Origin: Nitrospirota bacterium
GTDB lineage: Bacteria > Nitrospirota > Thermodesulfovibrionia > Thermodesulfovibrionales > JdFR-85
DNA length: 38,788 nucleotides
Direction: 5' to 3'
NCBI GenBank assembly: GCA_013152485.1
Contig: JAADGG010000001.1
Coordinates: forward strand, 1-38,788
Shown: positions 8,721 to 19,337 of the stretch, in pieces
How the letters are laid out: each line of letters opens with the position of its first letter
How positions within the stretch are numbered: the stretch's first letter is position 1
Notes under the pieces: generated by a model
Told to the model about the DNA's origin: nothing
Database searches by the model: none
Seen by the model: only the letters and a program-made list of their open reading frames with translations
Program-made: the position numbers and the translations under genes

Positions 8721-10361
8721 ATGATCAGCCGGAGACTGATGAGAAAGAGGGACGCCCTGCTCGGAAAGGAGAGGGGAACCGTATACAAGGATCCAGGCGG
8801 CAGGGTCAACATATGCCTTGCATACCCGAACACATACCATGTGGGCATGTCGAGCCTCGGCTTCCAGGGCATATACTCCATCCTCAACAGCAGGGACGAC
8901 ACCGTGTGCGAACGGGTGTTTCTGCCCGACGAGGAGGACCTCGAGGAGTTCGAGCGCACAGGCTCCGAGCTCTTCGCGCTCGAGTCGGCGAGACCGCTCA
9001 ACAGGTTCGACATGGTCGCCTTCTCCGTATCCTTTGAGAACGACTATCCGTCGGTCCCCCTGATGCTGCGGCTTGCACGGATCGGCGCCTTTGCGTCAGG
9101 ACGCACGGAGCAGGCCCCCGTGCTTCTTCTCGGCGGCGTGTGTGCCACGTTCAATCCCGAGCCCCTTGCAGAGTTTTTCGATCTCATATTCATAGGCGAG
9201 GCAGACGGCAGCCTCGACGAGCTGGTAGAGGCCTACAAGGGGGCAGGAAGCAAGGAGGAGTTTCTCGGGACGGTCTCGGAAAGAGACGGTTTCTATGTGC
9301 CGGCCCGCCATGAAGTCTCGTACGCCGACGACGGAAGGATCAGGGAACGAAGGGCCGTCGGAAACACCCCCCTGACCATAAGGAAGAGAACCGAGAGGGT
9401 ACTGAACGGCAGGCTCAGGCCGTGCATAATCACGCCGGAGACGGAGTTTTCAGACATGTATCTGCTCGAGGCGATGAGGGGGTGTGTATGGAACTGCAGG
9501 TTCTGTGTCGCCGGGCACATATACAATCCGCCGAGGCACAAGGACATCAGGGTCTTGAAACAGGAGGCGGTACACGCAATGGAGACGACCCGCAGGGTCG
9601 GTCTGATCGGGCCTTCGCTCACCGACTACCGCCATGCAACAGAGGCCCTTCAGACAGAGGGGATCGACTTTTCCATAACCTCCCTGAGGGCCACACCGAA
9701 GGCCGAGCGACTCCTCGACCTCATGAAAGGACACCGGAGCATATCCATAGCGCCTGAGGCAGGCACCGTCAGGATGAGAACGATTATCAACAAGAGGATC
9801 TCTGAAGAGGATATCCTCGAAACGGCGGAGCGGGTGTTTCAGCACGACATCCATACCCTCAGACTTTACTTCATGATCGGTCTGCCCTTCGAGACGGACG
9901 ACGACATAGCCGGCATAGTCGACCTTGCAAAAAGGATCCGTTCACTCAGCAGGCGGGGCATCATCGTCCTGAGCGTGAGCACTTTTGTCCCAAAGCCTTT
10001 CACCCCCTTCCAGTGGCATCCCATGACGGCGGAGAAGACGATAAAGGCGAGGCTGAAGATGATAAAGTCCGGCCTCGACATGAACGGTGTCCGGGTGTTT
10101 CACGACGTGATAAAGTACGCATTCATGCAGGGAGTGTTTTCGAGGGGAGACCGGAGGCTCGCCGGCGTACTGCACGACATGAAAGAACCCCGCAGGTGGA
10201 AGGAGTCTCTCGGAAAGGCCGGGCTGGACCCGGGATTCTATCTCTTCAGGGAGAGGTCCTTCGAAGAGATACTCCCGTGGGACTTTATCGATGCAGGCGT
10301 TTCGAAGGAGGCCCTGTGGCAGGAGTATCTGGCGGCACGGGAGTCAGCCGGCCTCCACTGA
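8721..10361 (+). CDS. Radical SAM protein, B12-binding-like N-terminus (COG1032-type uncharacterised family)
   Basis: N-terminal AYPNTYHVGMSSLGFQ..., LLLGGVCATFNPEPLAEFFDLIFIGEAD; radical SAM CxxxCxxC in MRGCVWNCRFCVAGHIYNPPR. Confidence 0.85.
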   Translation: MISRRLMRKRDALLGKERGTVYKDPGGRVNICLAYPNTYHVGMSSLGFQGIYSILNSRDDTVCERVFLPDEEDLEEFERTGSELFALESARPLNRFDMVAFSVSFENDYPSVPLMLRLARIGAFASGRTEQAPVLLLGGVCATFNPEPLAEFFDLIFIGEADGSLDELVEAYKGAGSKEEFLGTVSERDGFYVPARHEVSYADDGRIRERRAVGNTPLTIRKRTERVLNGRLRPCIITPETEFSDMYLLEAMRGCVWNCRFCVAGHIYNPPRHKDIRVLKQEAVHAMETTRRVGLIGPSLTDYRHATEALQTEGIDFSITSLRATPKAERLLDLMKGHRSISIAPEAGTVRMRTIINKRISEEDILETAERVFQHDIHTLRLYFMIGLPFETDDDIAGIVDLAKRIRSLSRRGIIVLSVSTFVPKPFTPFQWHPMTAEKTIKARLKMIKSGLDMNGVRVFHDVIKYAFMQGVFSRGDRRLAGVLHDMKEPRRWKESLGKAGLDPGFYLFRERSFEEILPWDFIDAGVSKEALWQEYLAARESAGLH

Positions 10362-11564
10362 AGAGAGGATGGCGAGCCCGAGGACAAACAGTACGAGCAC
10401 TGAAAGCACCGCAGGCCTCTGGCTCCCTGCAGCAGAGGATATCAGGCCGAAGAGAGCAGGGCCGATTACAGCCGAAGTCTTTCCCGCAAACGCATAGACA
10501 CCGAAGTATTCCCCCTCCCTGCCGTGGGGGATGAATCCCGCAAACAGCGCCCTCGATGCAGCCTGCACGCTGCCGAGTCCCAGTCCCGCCATCGTGGCTA
10601 TGCCCCAGAAGAAGCGCTTGTCATCGACTAAATATGCACAGACCGTAACAGCGATCCATAGCAAAAGCGAGAGGACGACCACATTCTTCGCCCCCCACCT
10701 GTCGGTTGGAACGGACAGCGCCACCGAACCGGCCATTGCGCTGACCTGCACGAGCAGGTACAGGAAGACGAGCTCGGCCCCTGTGAAGCCGAGCGTAACC
10801 GACGCATAGATACCCGAAAATATTATTATGGTATTCACCCCGTCCTTGTACAGCCAGTAGGCAAGGAGGAATCTCCTCACCCTCTTTATCCGCAAGGCCT
10901 CCAACAGCACCTCCATGGTCTTCTTGACACCCTCGAGCGCTGCCCTGCCCGGGGAGCCCGAGGGCCTGTCCGGAGGCAGAAAAAAGAAGGCGGGCAGGGA
11001 GAAGACGAGAAAGAAGACCGAGACCATCGGCCAAGAGAGACGGACCACTCCGTTCTTCATGAAAAAGAGGGCCATGAGGAGGGCGAGCACCGAGCCTGCA
11101 TAGCCGAGGCCGAAGCCCCAGCCGGAGACCCTCCCCCGATGATCCCGGGGTGCAATGTCGGGCAGGTAGGCGTTATAGAATACGAGCGCACCCTCCATGG
11201 CCGCGTTTGCAACGACTACAAGAAAAAAGGCCTCGATGACCATGCCGGAGTCGACAAAGGCGAGAAGCCCGACCGAGACCACGCACACGACGGAGTAGGC
11301 CACGAGCAGGCGCTTCCTCATGCCTGCATAATCCGATATGCCGCCGAGGACCGGCGAAGTAAGGGCCACCATCAGCATGCTGAGAGAGATCGCCCTGCCC
11401 CACCAGAGGTCACCCGCAGCAGGATCTTCCGCGATCACCTTCACGAAGTAGACGGGAAAGACCACTGCGGCGATCACCGCAGAGTACGAGGAGTTGGCGA
11501 AGTCATAGAGGCACCAGCTCAGTATCTGACGTCTGTTATTCATTCGGTTCGTGAGTTCGGTCAA
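10344..11564 (-). CDS. MFS transporter, UMF1/Atg22-like family
   Basis: SWCLYDFANSSYSAVI N-terminus, about 12 hydrophobic segments, FYNAYLPDIAPRDHRGRVSGWGFGLGYAGS. Confidence 0.85.
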   Translation of the reverse strand: MTELTNRMNNRRQILSWCLYDFANSSYSAVIAAVVFPVYFVKVIAEDPAAGDLWWGRAISLSMLMVALTSPVLGGISDYAGMRKRLLVAYSVVCVVSVGLLAFVDSGMVIEAFFLVVVANAAMEGALVFYNAYLPDIAPRDHRGRVSGWGFGLGYAGSVLALLMALFFMKNGVVRLSWPMVSVFFLVFSLPAFFFLPPDRPSGSPGRAALEGVKKTMEVLLEALRIKRVRRFLLAYWLYKDGVNTIIIFSGIYASVTLGFTGAELVFLYLLVQVSAMAGSVALSVPTDRWGAKNVVVLSLLLWIAVTVCAYLVDDKRFFWGIATMAGLGLGSVQAASRALFAGFIPHGREGEYFGVYAFAGKTSAVIGPALFGLISSAAGSQRPAVLSVLVLFVLGLAILSSVEAG

Positions 11565-11606
11565 CGGAGAAACCCGGAGTGAAGCGGTTCCGGCACCATT
11601 GGCCGT

Positions 11607-12635
11607 TCAGTTCCTGCTCAGTTCATGAACGATATCCACGAGGGCCCTTGCCATGTCAGGCCGGGTCTGTGGGAGTATGCCGTGTCCGAGGTTGAATACG
11701 TGCCCCCTCGCCGTCCGGCCCTTCTTCAGTATGTCTTCAACCTTCAAGCGCAACACGTCCACTGAGGAAAAGAGTGCACACGGGTCGAGATTGCCCTGGA
11801 CGGAGACCTTGCCGCCGAGGCGTTTCACCGCCTCGCCGATGTCAACCCTCCAGTCTATGCCGATGACATCGGCACCCGATGCACGCGCCTGCTCCAGCAG
11901 TCCGCCGCAGTTGTTTACAAAGTATATGACCGGCACTCCAAACGGCCTGAGCGCCTTTACCGTCTCTTTCACGTAAGGCAGTGAATTCACCGCATAGTCA
12001 TCAGGCGCAAGGGCCCCCGCCCATGAGTCGAAGACCTGAACCGCATGCGCCCCGGCCTCGATCTGTGACGATAGATAGGCTATCGTCGTATCCGTAATCT
12101 TTCTCATCAGGGAGTGAAAGACCTCGGGCTCCCTGTACATCAGGGCCTTGGTGTTTATGAAGTTCTTGGAGCCGCCGCCCTCGATCATGTATGTGGCGAG
12201 CGTGAACGGCGCCCCTGCAAAGCCTATGAGCGGAACCTTCCCGCTCAGCGCCTTCCTGAGTATCCTGATCGTCTCAAGGACGAACGGGACACTCTCCAGG
12301 GGCTCGGGAACCCTCAGCCTCTCGACATCCCCCGCCCCTCTCACGGGATTGCCGAGCACCGGCCCCTTGTTTTCATGGAACCGGAGCTTCATGCCCATCG
12401 CCTCGAGGGGTATCAGGATATCTGAAAAGAGTATGGCGGCATCAACACCGAGGATGTCAACCGGCTGAAGAGTCACCTCGGCAGCCAGCTCCGGGGTCTT
12501 GCAGAGCGTGAGGAAGTCCACCCCCGCCCTCACCTTCTGGTACTCGGGGAGGTACCTGCCGGCCTGACGCATTATCCACACAGGCGTGTATTCCACGTCT
12601 TCACCCCGGCAGGCCCTGAGAAAGGTATCGTTCAT
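11607..12635 (-). CDS. hemE: Uroporphyrinogen decarboxylase
   Basis: PVWIMRQAGRYLPEYQKVR, ILFSDILIPLEAMGM, GFAGAPFTLATYMIEGGGSK, QGNLDPCAL, FNLGHGILPQTRPD. Confidence 0.97.
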   Translation of the reverse strand: MNDTFLRACRGEDVEYTPVWIMRQAGRYLPEYQKVRAGVDFLTLCKTPELAAEVTLQPVDILGVDAAILFSDILIPLEAMGMKLRFHENKGPVLGNPVRGAGDVERLRVPEPLESVPFVLETIRILRKALSGKVPLIGFAGAPFTLATYMIEGGGSKNFINTKALMYREPEVFHSLMRKITDTTIAYLSSQIEAGAHAVQVFDSWAGALAPDDYAVNSLPYVKETVKALRPFGVPVIYFVNNCGGLLEQARASGADVIGIDWRVDIGEAVKRLGGKVSVQGNLDPCALFSSVDVLRLKVEDILKKGRTARGHVFNLGHGILPQTRPDMARALVDIVHELSRN

Positions 12636-12805
12636 AAAACCTCCGTTCCGTTGTTTTAATGAGCCGCGGATTTACGCGGCACGCCGGTCTCGACAGTCCG
12701 GGAAAAAAACTCTTCTTGCCGGCCCTGACTTTCCGTCCGTGGAGTCCGCGTGACCCTGCGGCCTGAAAGTCAGTGCGAATCCTTGGCCGGATCACGCATA
12801 TTCCG

Positions 12806-13873
12806 TCACGCCCTCATCTTCACGGGCACATAACTGCAGAAGGGCTCTTCGGCGAGGTAGTCGCCGGAAACCGCGTACGCCCTTGCGCGGCAGCCGCCGC
12901 AGACGTTCACATACTCACAGGAGCCGCAGCGGCCCTTGTAGGACTTGAAGTCCCTGAGCTCCCTGAAGAGAGCGGAGTCCTCCCATATCTCCCTGAAGGA
13001 TTGCCTGAAGACATTGCCCGCCGGAATGGGGAAGTAACTGCAGGGCAGCACGTTGCCGTCGACGTCTATGAGGCATATGACCTGGCCTGCAATGCATCCC
13101 TTTGCACCGCCTGTTGAGAACTTGAGGGACCGGCGTTTGAAACCTTCTCCGTCCTCGCGCGCCCTCTGCCTGACGATCCTGTAGTAATGCGGCGCACAGG
13201 TAGGGCGTACGAGCATCTGCCGTTCGTCCTTCTCCATCCGGTAATGCCAATGGAGTATCTCCTCATAGTCCTCCTTCGAGATGAGCTCCCTCATCATCTC
13301 TTCACCCCTGCCGGTGGGTACGATCATGAACATGTACCATGCAGTGGCCCCGAGTTCCTTTGCAAGCCTGTAGACTCGGGGGATCTCAGCCTGGTTGCGC
13401 TTCGTGAAAGACGAGTTTACGATGAACTCGATTCCATGCTTCCTGAACAGCTCGGCCGCCCTGAGCGTGCCATCGAAGGCCCCCTCCTGACTCCGGAACT
13501 CGTCATGCACCTCTGCAGTCGAGCCGTCAAGGCTGAGTGATACGATCCTTATCCCGGACGCCTTCATCTCCCTGCACGTACCGTCATCCACCAGCACACC
13601 GTTCGTTGCAAGGCACATCCTCAGCCCCAGCCCCGTACCGTGGCTTGCGATCTCAAACACATCACCGCGCACCAGAGGCTCTCCGCCGGAGAGCACGACC
13701 ACGGGCCTCGCATAGCCTGCAATGTCGTCCAGGATCCTGAAGGCGGCCTCTGTCGGGAAGTCTGGATGCTCGTGCACGACCCTCTCGGAAGAGGAACGGC
13801 AATGCACGCACCTCAGGTTGCACCTCCGCGTGATTTCCCATGCAAGCCATTTCGGTTCGAATTCAATCCCCAT
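12806..13873 (-). CDS. ahbD: Radical SAM/SPASM protein, AhbD-like heme b synthase (alternative heme pathway)
   Basis: [16 protein letters not shown] (CxxxCxxC), [17 protein letters not shown]-terminal [37 protein letters not shown], matching AhbD as remembered. Confidence 0.8.
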   Translation of the reverse strand: MGIEFEPKWLAWEITRRCNLRCVHCRSSSERVVHEHPDFPTEAAFRILDDIAGYARPVVVLSGGEPLVRGDVFEIASHGTGLGLRMCLATNGVLVDDGTCREMKASGIRIVSLSLDGSTAEVHDEFRSQEGAFDGTLRAAELFRKHGIEFIVNSSFTKRNQAEIPRVYRLAKELGATAWYMFMIVPTGRGEEMMRELISKEDYEEILHWHYRMEKDERQMLVRPTCAPHYYRIVRQRAREDGEGFKRRSLKFSTGGAKGCIAGQVICLIDVDGNVLPCSYFPIPAGNVFRQSFREIWEDSALFRELRDFKSYKGRCGSCEYVNVCGGCRARAYAVSGDYLAEEPFCSYVPVKMRA

Positions 13874-13880
13874 ATGATCT

Positions 13881-15518
13881 CTATCCCGCGGCCTTCACCA
13901 GTTTTTCACTCCACAGGTACTCCTCAACAGCCTCAAGCAGCGGCGCAAACGTGCTGCTGTCCCTGGCCGAGACGGCGACCGCCCTGTAGCGCTTGCAGAG
14001 GTTGTCGGCCTCTTCCGCGGAAATCCTGTCGATCTTGTTGAATACGAGCAACCTCTGCTTGCCTGCGAGTCCCAGCTCGTCGAGTATCCGCTCCACCGAC
14101 TCCATGTGCTGCTCGAACCTCCTGCTCGAGGCATCCACGAGGTGCAGGAGGAGGTCTGCGTCTTCCAGCTCCTCGAGCGTCGACCTGAAGGCGGCCATCA
14201 GGTCCCTCGGCAGGTCCCTGATGAATCCGACCGTGTCAGTGATGATAACCTCCCGCTCCCTGGGGAACCTCAGTCTGCGGCTTGCCGTGTCGAGCGTGGC
14301 GAACATCCTCTCCTCGGTAAAGGTCCTGCTGCTGGTGAGGTTGTTCAGCAGCGTGGACTTGCCCGCGTTTGTGTACCCCACAATGGAGACTATGGGTATG
14401 CCCCGCTCGATCCTGCGGTGCTTCCGCTGCTTTCTCGCCTCGGACAGCTTTTTGAGCTCCTTCTCGAGCAGGTGTATCCTGTCGCGCACCCTCCGCCTGT
14501 CTATCTCGAGTTTCATCTCACCCGGCCCCCTGCCGCCGATACCGCCTGTAAGGCGGCTCATGGCCGTACCCTTGCCGGAGAGCCTCGGCAGCCTGTATTT
14601 CAGCTGCGCAAGCTCGACCTGCACCTTGCCGTCACGGCTGTGGGCACGCCTGGCGAATATGTCGAGGATGAGCTGGGAACGGTCTATGACCTTCAGCTCG
14701 GTAAGCTCGGTAATCGCCTTCATCTGGGAAGGGGAAAGATCCTGGTCGAATATCAGCAGGGTCGCACCTTTCGTCAGGGCGTCGATTATCAGGTCTTTCA
14801 GCTTTCCCGCACCCATGAGGTAACGCGGGTTCATCTCCTTCAGCCTCTGGATGATCGAGCCCAGGACGATGACATCGGCGGAACCCGCCAGTTCGCGCAG
14901 TTCCTCGATCGACTCTTCCTGCTCATACCTCGGCCTCGCCGAGGCACTTATCAGGATCGCCCTCTCCCTTACGTCATCCTGTGCGATGAAGTTCCGCCGC
15001 TCCATCTCCTCCTCTATGGCACGTACAGAGGAGAGGAGATCAAACCTCAGTGAATGAAAATTCTGCGGCGGCAGGATCTCGTAGGGCTTACCGTCACCGC
15101 CGGGGACCAGGTAGGCGACGTAGACCTTGTCTGGAAGCGCATCCCTTGTGCCTATCGCCATGATCATGTCGAGCCTCAGCAGGGCGAGGTCGGTGAGGTC
15201 GTCCTGGTTCAGCGGCTCGTTCCCGAGGTGGGTGTGTACCAGCCTGATCCCTCTCAGGGGCTTCCTGCCGAGTGGATAGTCGCTCAGCTCGGGAATATAC
15301 AGTCCCCTTGCATCACCGACTATCACGTGTGTCACCGCTCCGGACCTCGCGATGAGTATCCCGATCTGTCGACCGATCCTGTCTGAAAGGCCGGTCATGT
15401 ATCTTGCGACCTCGGAAGTGATGATCTTCTCGGGGGGGATACGCCTTCTGTATATCCGCTCAAGATTGTTGATGTCCTGCTTTTTTAATCCCGACAGATT
15501 ACCGTAAACCGTTGCTAT
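13881..15518 (-). CDS. hflX: GTPase HflX; true start probably a non-canonical ATA at 15518 (ORF track starts at ATG 15398)
   Basis: GTPase motifs [27 protein letters not shown]; glycine-rich [23 protein letters not shown]. Extending upstream gives (M)[40 protein letters not shown], the conserved HflX N-terminus. Confidence 0.93.
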   Translation of the reverse strand: MATVYGNLSGLKKQDINNLERIYRRRIPPEKIITSEVARYMTGLSDRIGRQIGILIARSGAVTHVIVGDARGLYIPELSDYPLGRKPLRGIRLVHTHLGNEPLNQDDLTDLALLRLDMIMAIGTRDALPDKVYVAYLVPGGDGKPYEILPPQNFHSLRFDLLSSVRAIEEEMERRNFIAQDDVRERAILISASARPRYEQEESIEELRELAGSADVIVLGSIIQRLKEMNPRYLMGAGKLKDLIIDALTKGATLLIFDQDLSPSQMKAITELTELKVIDRSQLILDIFARRAHSRDGKVQVELAQLKYRLPRLSGKGTAMSRLTGGIGGRGPGEMKLEIDRRRVRDRIHLLEKELKKLSEARKQRKHRRIERGIPIVSIVGYTNAGKSTLLNNLTSSRTFTEERMFATLDTASRRLRFPREREVIITDTVGFIRDLPRDLMAAFRSTLEELEDADLLLHLVDASSRRFEQHMESVERILDELGLAGKQRLLVFNKIDRISAEEADNLCKRYRAVAVSARDSSTFAPLLEAVEEYLWSEKLVKAAG

Positions 15519-15646
15519 ATGCTTTTCCTCCCTGTTGTTTCATACTGAACGGAGTCGCCGCAGGAGACGATGAACCACCTGCAGCCGATACTACTATTCT
15601 AACACAAATCAGCACCACATCACCCCCGGGCGGGGTGTCTCGGCGG

Positions 15647-18295
15647 TCAGGAGAGCACCTGTTTCAAGACGGTTGCAATGGTCTTCCTGGTGAAGGGCTT
15701 CTGAACAAACCCCTTAACACCGCTGTCGAGCAGCTCCCTGATTCCGGCAAGGCCCTCATGACTGTAACCGGAGCAGAGTACGACTTTCACGTCGGGGTCC
15801 ATTGACTGGAGCCTCTGAAAGACCTCGGAACCGCTCATGCGCGGCATGATCATATCGAGTATGACCGCCCTGATCTCCCCTCTGTGCTCCCGGAACAGGG
15901 CTATCCCTTCCATTCCGTTGGCCGCCGTAAGCACGGTATAGCCGAGTGACTCGAGGAGATCGGTTCCAAGCTCCCTGATATGCTGATCATCATCGATCAC
16001 GAGTATGAGGCCGCTGCCGGTCAGCTCGTCTTCTTCGAATGTCTCGGTATCTCCTGCATCCCCCTTGTATTCCGGGAAATATATGTTGAACCTCGTCCCC
16101 TTGCCGGGCTCTGAGTAGAGATTTATGTAACCGCCGTGGTTCGTGACTATGGAGTGTATTATGTAGAGGCCGAGGCCCGTCCCCTTGCCGGTCTCTTTCG
16201 TCGTGAAAAACGGGTCGAACACCCTGCTCTGCAAATCATTGTCTATCCCCTCTCCAGTGTCGGATACCGTAAGCCTTACAAAGCCTCCTTCTGAAGTGAT
16301 CCCGTTTGCAGCCCCGTTCTCCCTTCCAACCCTGTCCGTCTCGATCCTCAGGATTCCTCCTTCGGGCATGGCGTCCTTGGCGTTTATCGCAAGGTTCATC
16401 ACCACCTGCTGAATCTGTACAGGATCGGCCTTTATGGGCGGGATGCCTTCGTTGAGATTCAGTTCGATGTTGATCTCTTTGGGGATGCTCCTGTTCAGTA
16501 TGTCGAAGGTCTCCCTTATGATGGAGTTGATATCCACAGGCTTCAGCTCGAGCTTCTCCTTCCTCGTTATGCCGAGGATCCTGCCTGCAAGGGCGGCGCC
16601 CTGCTGTGCCGATCTCTCGATTATGTCGATCCCCTTGTAGATTGGGTCATCCTTCCGGATCTTGTGCTTGATGACCTCTGCATAACCCAGCACTGCCGTG
16701 AGAATGTTGTTGAAGTCATGTGCGATGCCTCCGGCAAGCGTACCGATGGCCTCCATCTTCTGGGCCCTGAGCAGCTGCTCGTACAGTTTCTTCTCCTCGG
16801 TTATGTCCCGCTGTATCGAGACGAATATGATGTTTTCACCGCTGTCGGAGTGGATGGGAAAGATGACCGACGAGACGATGAACTCTTCGCCGTTCTTCTT
16901 CCTGTTGATCAGCTCGCCCCTCCAGGGGTTACCCGACCTTACGCCGTCCAGTATGTTCGAACGGAACTCCTCACCGTATATACCTTCATTGAGGACAAAC
17001 AATCCCCTTCCCAGGACCTCCGCCTTGGAATAGCCCGTCAGTTCCTCGAACGCCTTGTTCACGTAAACGATCTGACCGTCCTGATCAGTGAAGGTGATAA
17101 TGTCAAAGGCGGAGTCGATGATCCTCTTGAACCTGCTCAGCTCCTCTGTAGCGGAGACCCGCTGTATCGCCACGGCTGCGTCAGATGCGATGGCCATGAG
17201 GAGTCTTTCGTCCTCTTCAGTGAACGGGCCGGTGATCTTGTTTGCGAAGTATATGGAACCGAGGGGCAGTCCCTTGCTTGAAAAGATCGGATATCCGAGG
17301 AAGTTCGTTATGACCGGGTGTCCTTCCGGCATATGTCCCGAAAACGCCTCGTGCTTGGTTACGTCGTCTATTCTGACAGGCATGAGGCTCAGCTGCATCA
17401 TCCTCAAAATCCCCTTTCCCTTCGGGAACGAACCGACCCTCTGCCGTATCTCTTCAGTGTCGATGCCGTTGGATATGAGCTTGGAGAACTCTCCCTTCTC
17501 GTTGAAGAGGGCGATCGCGGCATAGTCGGCATAAATCAGGCCCCTTGCAGCGTCGAGAATGGTCTTCAGCGTATCGTCAAGCGACATGGACTCATTGAGA
17601 GCCACGGCAGCCCGGTGAAGGATCTCCGTCTTCATTCGCTGGTCCTTCCAGGACTCAAAGGCGCCGTTCATTGCATCAACAAGAATATCGAACTCCATCA
17701 CGCCCGTGTGGGTCAGGGGTTTTCCTTCCTTGAGGTTCTTTATAAGCCGGTCGAGCGGGGCCTTGAGGTTCCTGTTCACCACGGCCATTATGCCTATGAT
17801 GAAGAGAACGGCGGCAAAGCTTATCCCCGATACCATTATATTGTTGGCAGCCTCGACGGAATCCGGCATGGCAGGCGAACTGACGAGGAGCACATCCCAC
17901 CTCCACGGGAGGTATGCAAACCTGTATCCATAAGCTCCCTCCTCTCCTCCGGTCTTGACGAGCCTGTCCGTCTCCCTTATCGCCTCTTCTGCTCCGCGTA
18001 TGTCGCCATTGCTCAGAAGAGGGACACCGTCCTGGAAGATCGCGTATGTGATGGATTCGTCTTCCTGGTGTTCTCTTATCAGCCTCAAGGCTTCATCCCT
18101 GCCCCCTGCAGACCGTATGATGGACTCTATGTGCGATCTGTGGAGCTCGAACAGCGTTGTGAAGTACTCCCTGGAGACACGGTTGACGGTCGATATGGAT
18201 ACCGAGATGATGAAGACGATTACGAGTAAAAGGAAAAAAAGGATGGGGATGCGTATCTTGGAACTTATACTCCCATTTCTCATGACCTGCACCAA
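15647..18295 (-). CDS. Hybrid sensor histidine kinase (TM-periplasmic-TM, GAF, PAS, HisKA, HATPase_c, receiver)
   Basis: GGIAHDFNNILTAVLGYAEVI H-box, N/G boxes (NLAINAKDAMPEGG, DTGEGI, GKGTGLGLYI), C-terminal receiver VIDDDQHIRE...LDMIMPRMSG...QKPF. Confidence 0.93.
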   Translation of the reverse strand: MVQVMRNGSISSKIRIPILFFLLLVIVFIISVSISTVNRVSREYFTTLFELHRSHIESIIRSAGGRDEALRLIREHQEDESITYAIFQDGVPLLSNGDIRGAEEAIRETDRLVKTGGEEGAYGYRFAYLPWRWDVLLVSSPAMPDSVEAANNIMVSGISFAAVLFIIGIMAVVNRNLKAPLDRLIKNLKEGKPLTHTGVMEFDILVDAMNGAFESWKDQRMKTEILHRAAVALNESMSLDDTLKTILDAARGLIYADYAAIALFNEKGEFSKLISNGIDTEEIRQRVGSFPKGKGILRMMQLSLMPVRIDDVTKHEAFSGHMPEGHPVITNFLGYPIFSSKGLPLGSIYFANKITGPFTEEDERLLMAIASDAAVAIQRVSATEELSRFKRIIDSAFDIITFTDQDGQIVYVNKAFEELTGYSKAEVLGRGLFVLNEGIYGEEFRSNILDGVRSGNPWRGELINRKKNGEEFIVSSVIFPIHSDSGENIIFVSIQRDITEEKKLYEQLLRAQKMEAIGTLAGGIAHDFNNILTAVLGYAEVIKHKIRKDDPIYKGIDIIERSAQQGAALAGRILGITRKEKLELKPVDINSIIRETFDILNRSIPKEINIELNLNEGIPPIKADPVQIQQVVMNLAINAKDAMPEGGILRIETDRVGRENGAANGITSEGGFVRLTVSDTGEGIDNDLQSRVFDPFFTTKETGKGTGLGLYIIHSIVTNHGGYINLYSEPGKGTRFNIYFPEYKGDAGDTETFEEDELTGSGLILVIDDDQHIRELGTDLLESLGYTVLTAANGMEGIALFREHRGEIRAVILDMIMPRMSGSEVFQRLQSMDPDVKVVLCSGYSHEGLAGIRELLDSGVKGFVQKPFTRKTIATVLKQVLS

Positions 18296-18619
18296 GTCTG
18301 CTGAAATTTCGCCCGGGTCCAGAGACGAGAAAAACGGAGCTCCTCCGGAAACAGTCCGTCAGGATCTTCACACCTACGAGTTCCTGCACCAGGCCTGGAC
18401 CGCATGGATACCGGGATACCGGGGAAAGATATCCGGCCGTCCCCCCGGCCGGAACCGAACTCCCCTACATTACGGCTCTCCCTCGGCTGAGCCCCTTTGT
18501 TGCTGGCTTCAGAATCCATAAAACCCACCTCTTTTTTCTCTTGTAAACGCCCCGGCCGCAGCGGTTCTGAAACGTCACCTGTCCACATTTTAACATAACC
18601 AGGCTCGTCGAAGGACCAC

Positions 18620-19337
18620 CTAATCGGCAAAGAACGAGGCCGCCTCCTCGGTGTACGAACCGCTCTTCTCGTAAATATAGAGAGGCCTTTCCACCTTCAA
18701 CTCCACGCCACCGCCCTTGACGGCCTCTATGAGCACCATGGTCGCCCCGGAGGAGGACGAACCTCATCCTCTTCGGCTCGAGCAGAAACTCCTTCATCGT
18801 ATGTACCACTTCACTGAGCCGGAACGGGTGGTAAACCATGAAGAGCCTCCCCCTCGTCTTCAGGAGCGCAGAAGACGCCCTCATGAGGTCCGCCAGGGTG
18901 AGCTTGATCTCGTGTCTCGCAACGGCCCTTTCATCAAAGGGACTGACCTTCCCGGTACCGGGCCTTCTGAAGGGCGGGTTGGATACAACGGCGTCGAACC
19001 CCTCCATAAGGTCGGGGTGTCCATTGGAGGTTACGGCAGAGACGTCGGCCTCAAGCACCTGAACCCTCTCCTCGAGCCGGTTGAGCACTATGTTCCGCCC
19101 CGAGAGTGCGGACAGTTCCCTCTGGATCTCGATCAGCAGAACCCTTATCCATGAATACCTCGCTGCAAGTACAAGCCCGACAACACCCGAACCGGCGCCG
19201 ATGTCGGCGACCTTCCTGACTCTCCTGGAGAGCTTCGCATACCCTGCAAGCAGCACTGAGTCGATGGAAAACCTGTAGCCGTTCATCCGCTGATACAGCC
19301 TTACGCCGCAGATGCTGTCGAGCGTGAGGTCATCCAT
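18620..19337 (-). CDS. tRNA1(Val) adenine N6-methyltransferase-like protein (TrmN6/YfiC family), apparent frameshift near 18744-18760
   Basis: N-terminus LTLDSICGVRLYQRMNGYRFSIDSVLLAGYAKL, SAM site DIGAGSGVVGL, NPPF (VVSNPPFRRPGTG). The natural C-terminus TMVLIEAVKGGGVELKVERPLYIYEKSGSYTEEAASFFAD* is in the neighbouring frame. Confidence 0.75.

Noticed and set aside
10344-10361. 18-bp convergent overlap between the radical SAM gene and the MFS gene
   Set aside because: Short tail-to-tail overlaps are common and need no special explanation.
13850-13875. ggttcgaattcaatccc, resembling a tRNA T-arm
   Set aside because: Lies within the ahbD 5' coding sequence (GIEFEPKW); no acceptor, D or anticodon stems around it.
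17318-18229. 303-aa plus-strand ORF opposite the histidine kinase
   Set aside because: Antisense shadow of a well-supported kinase.
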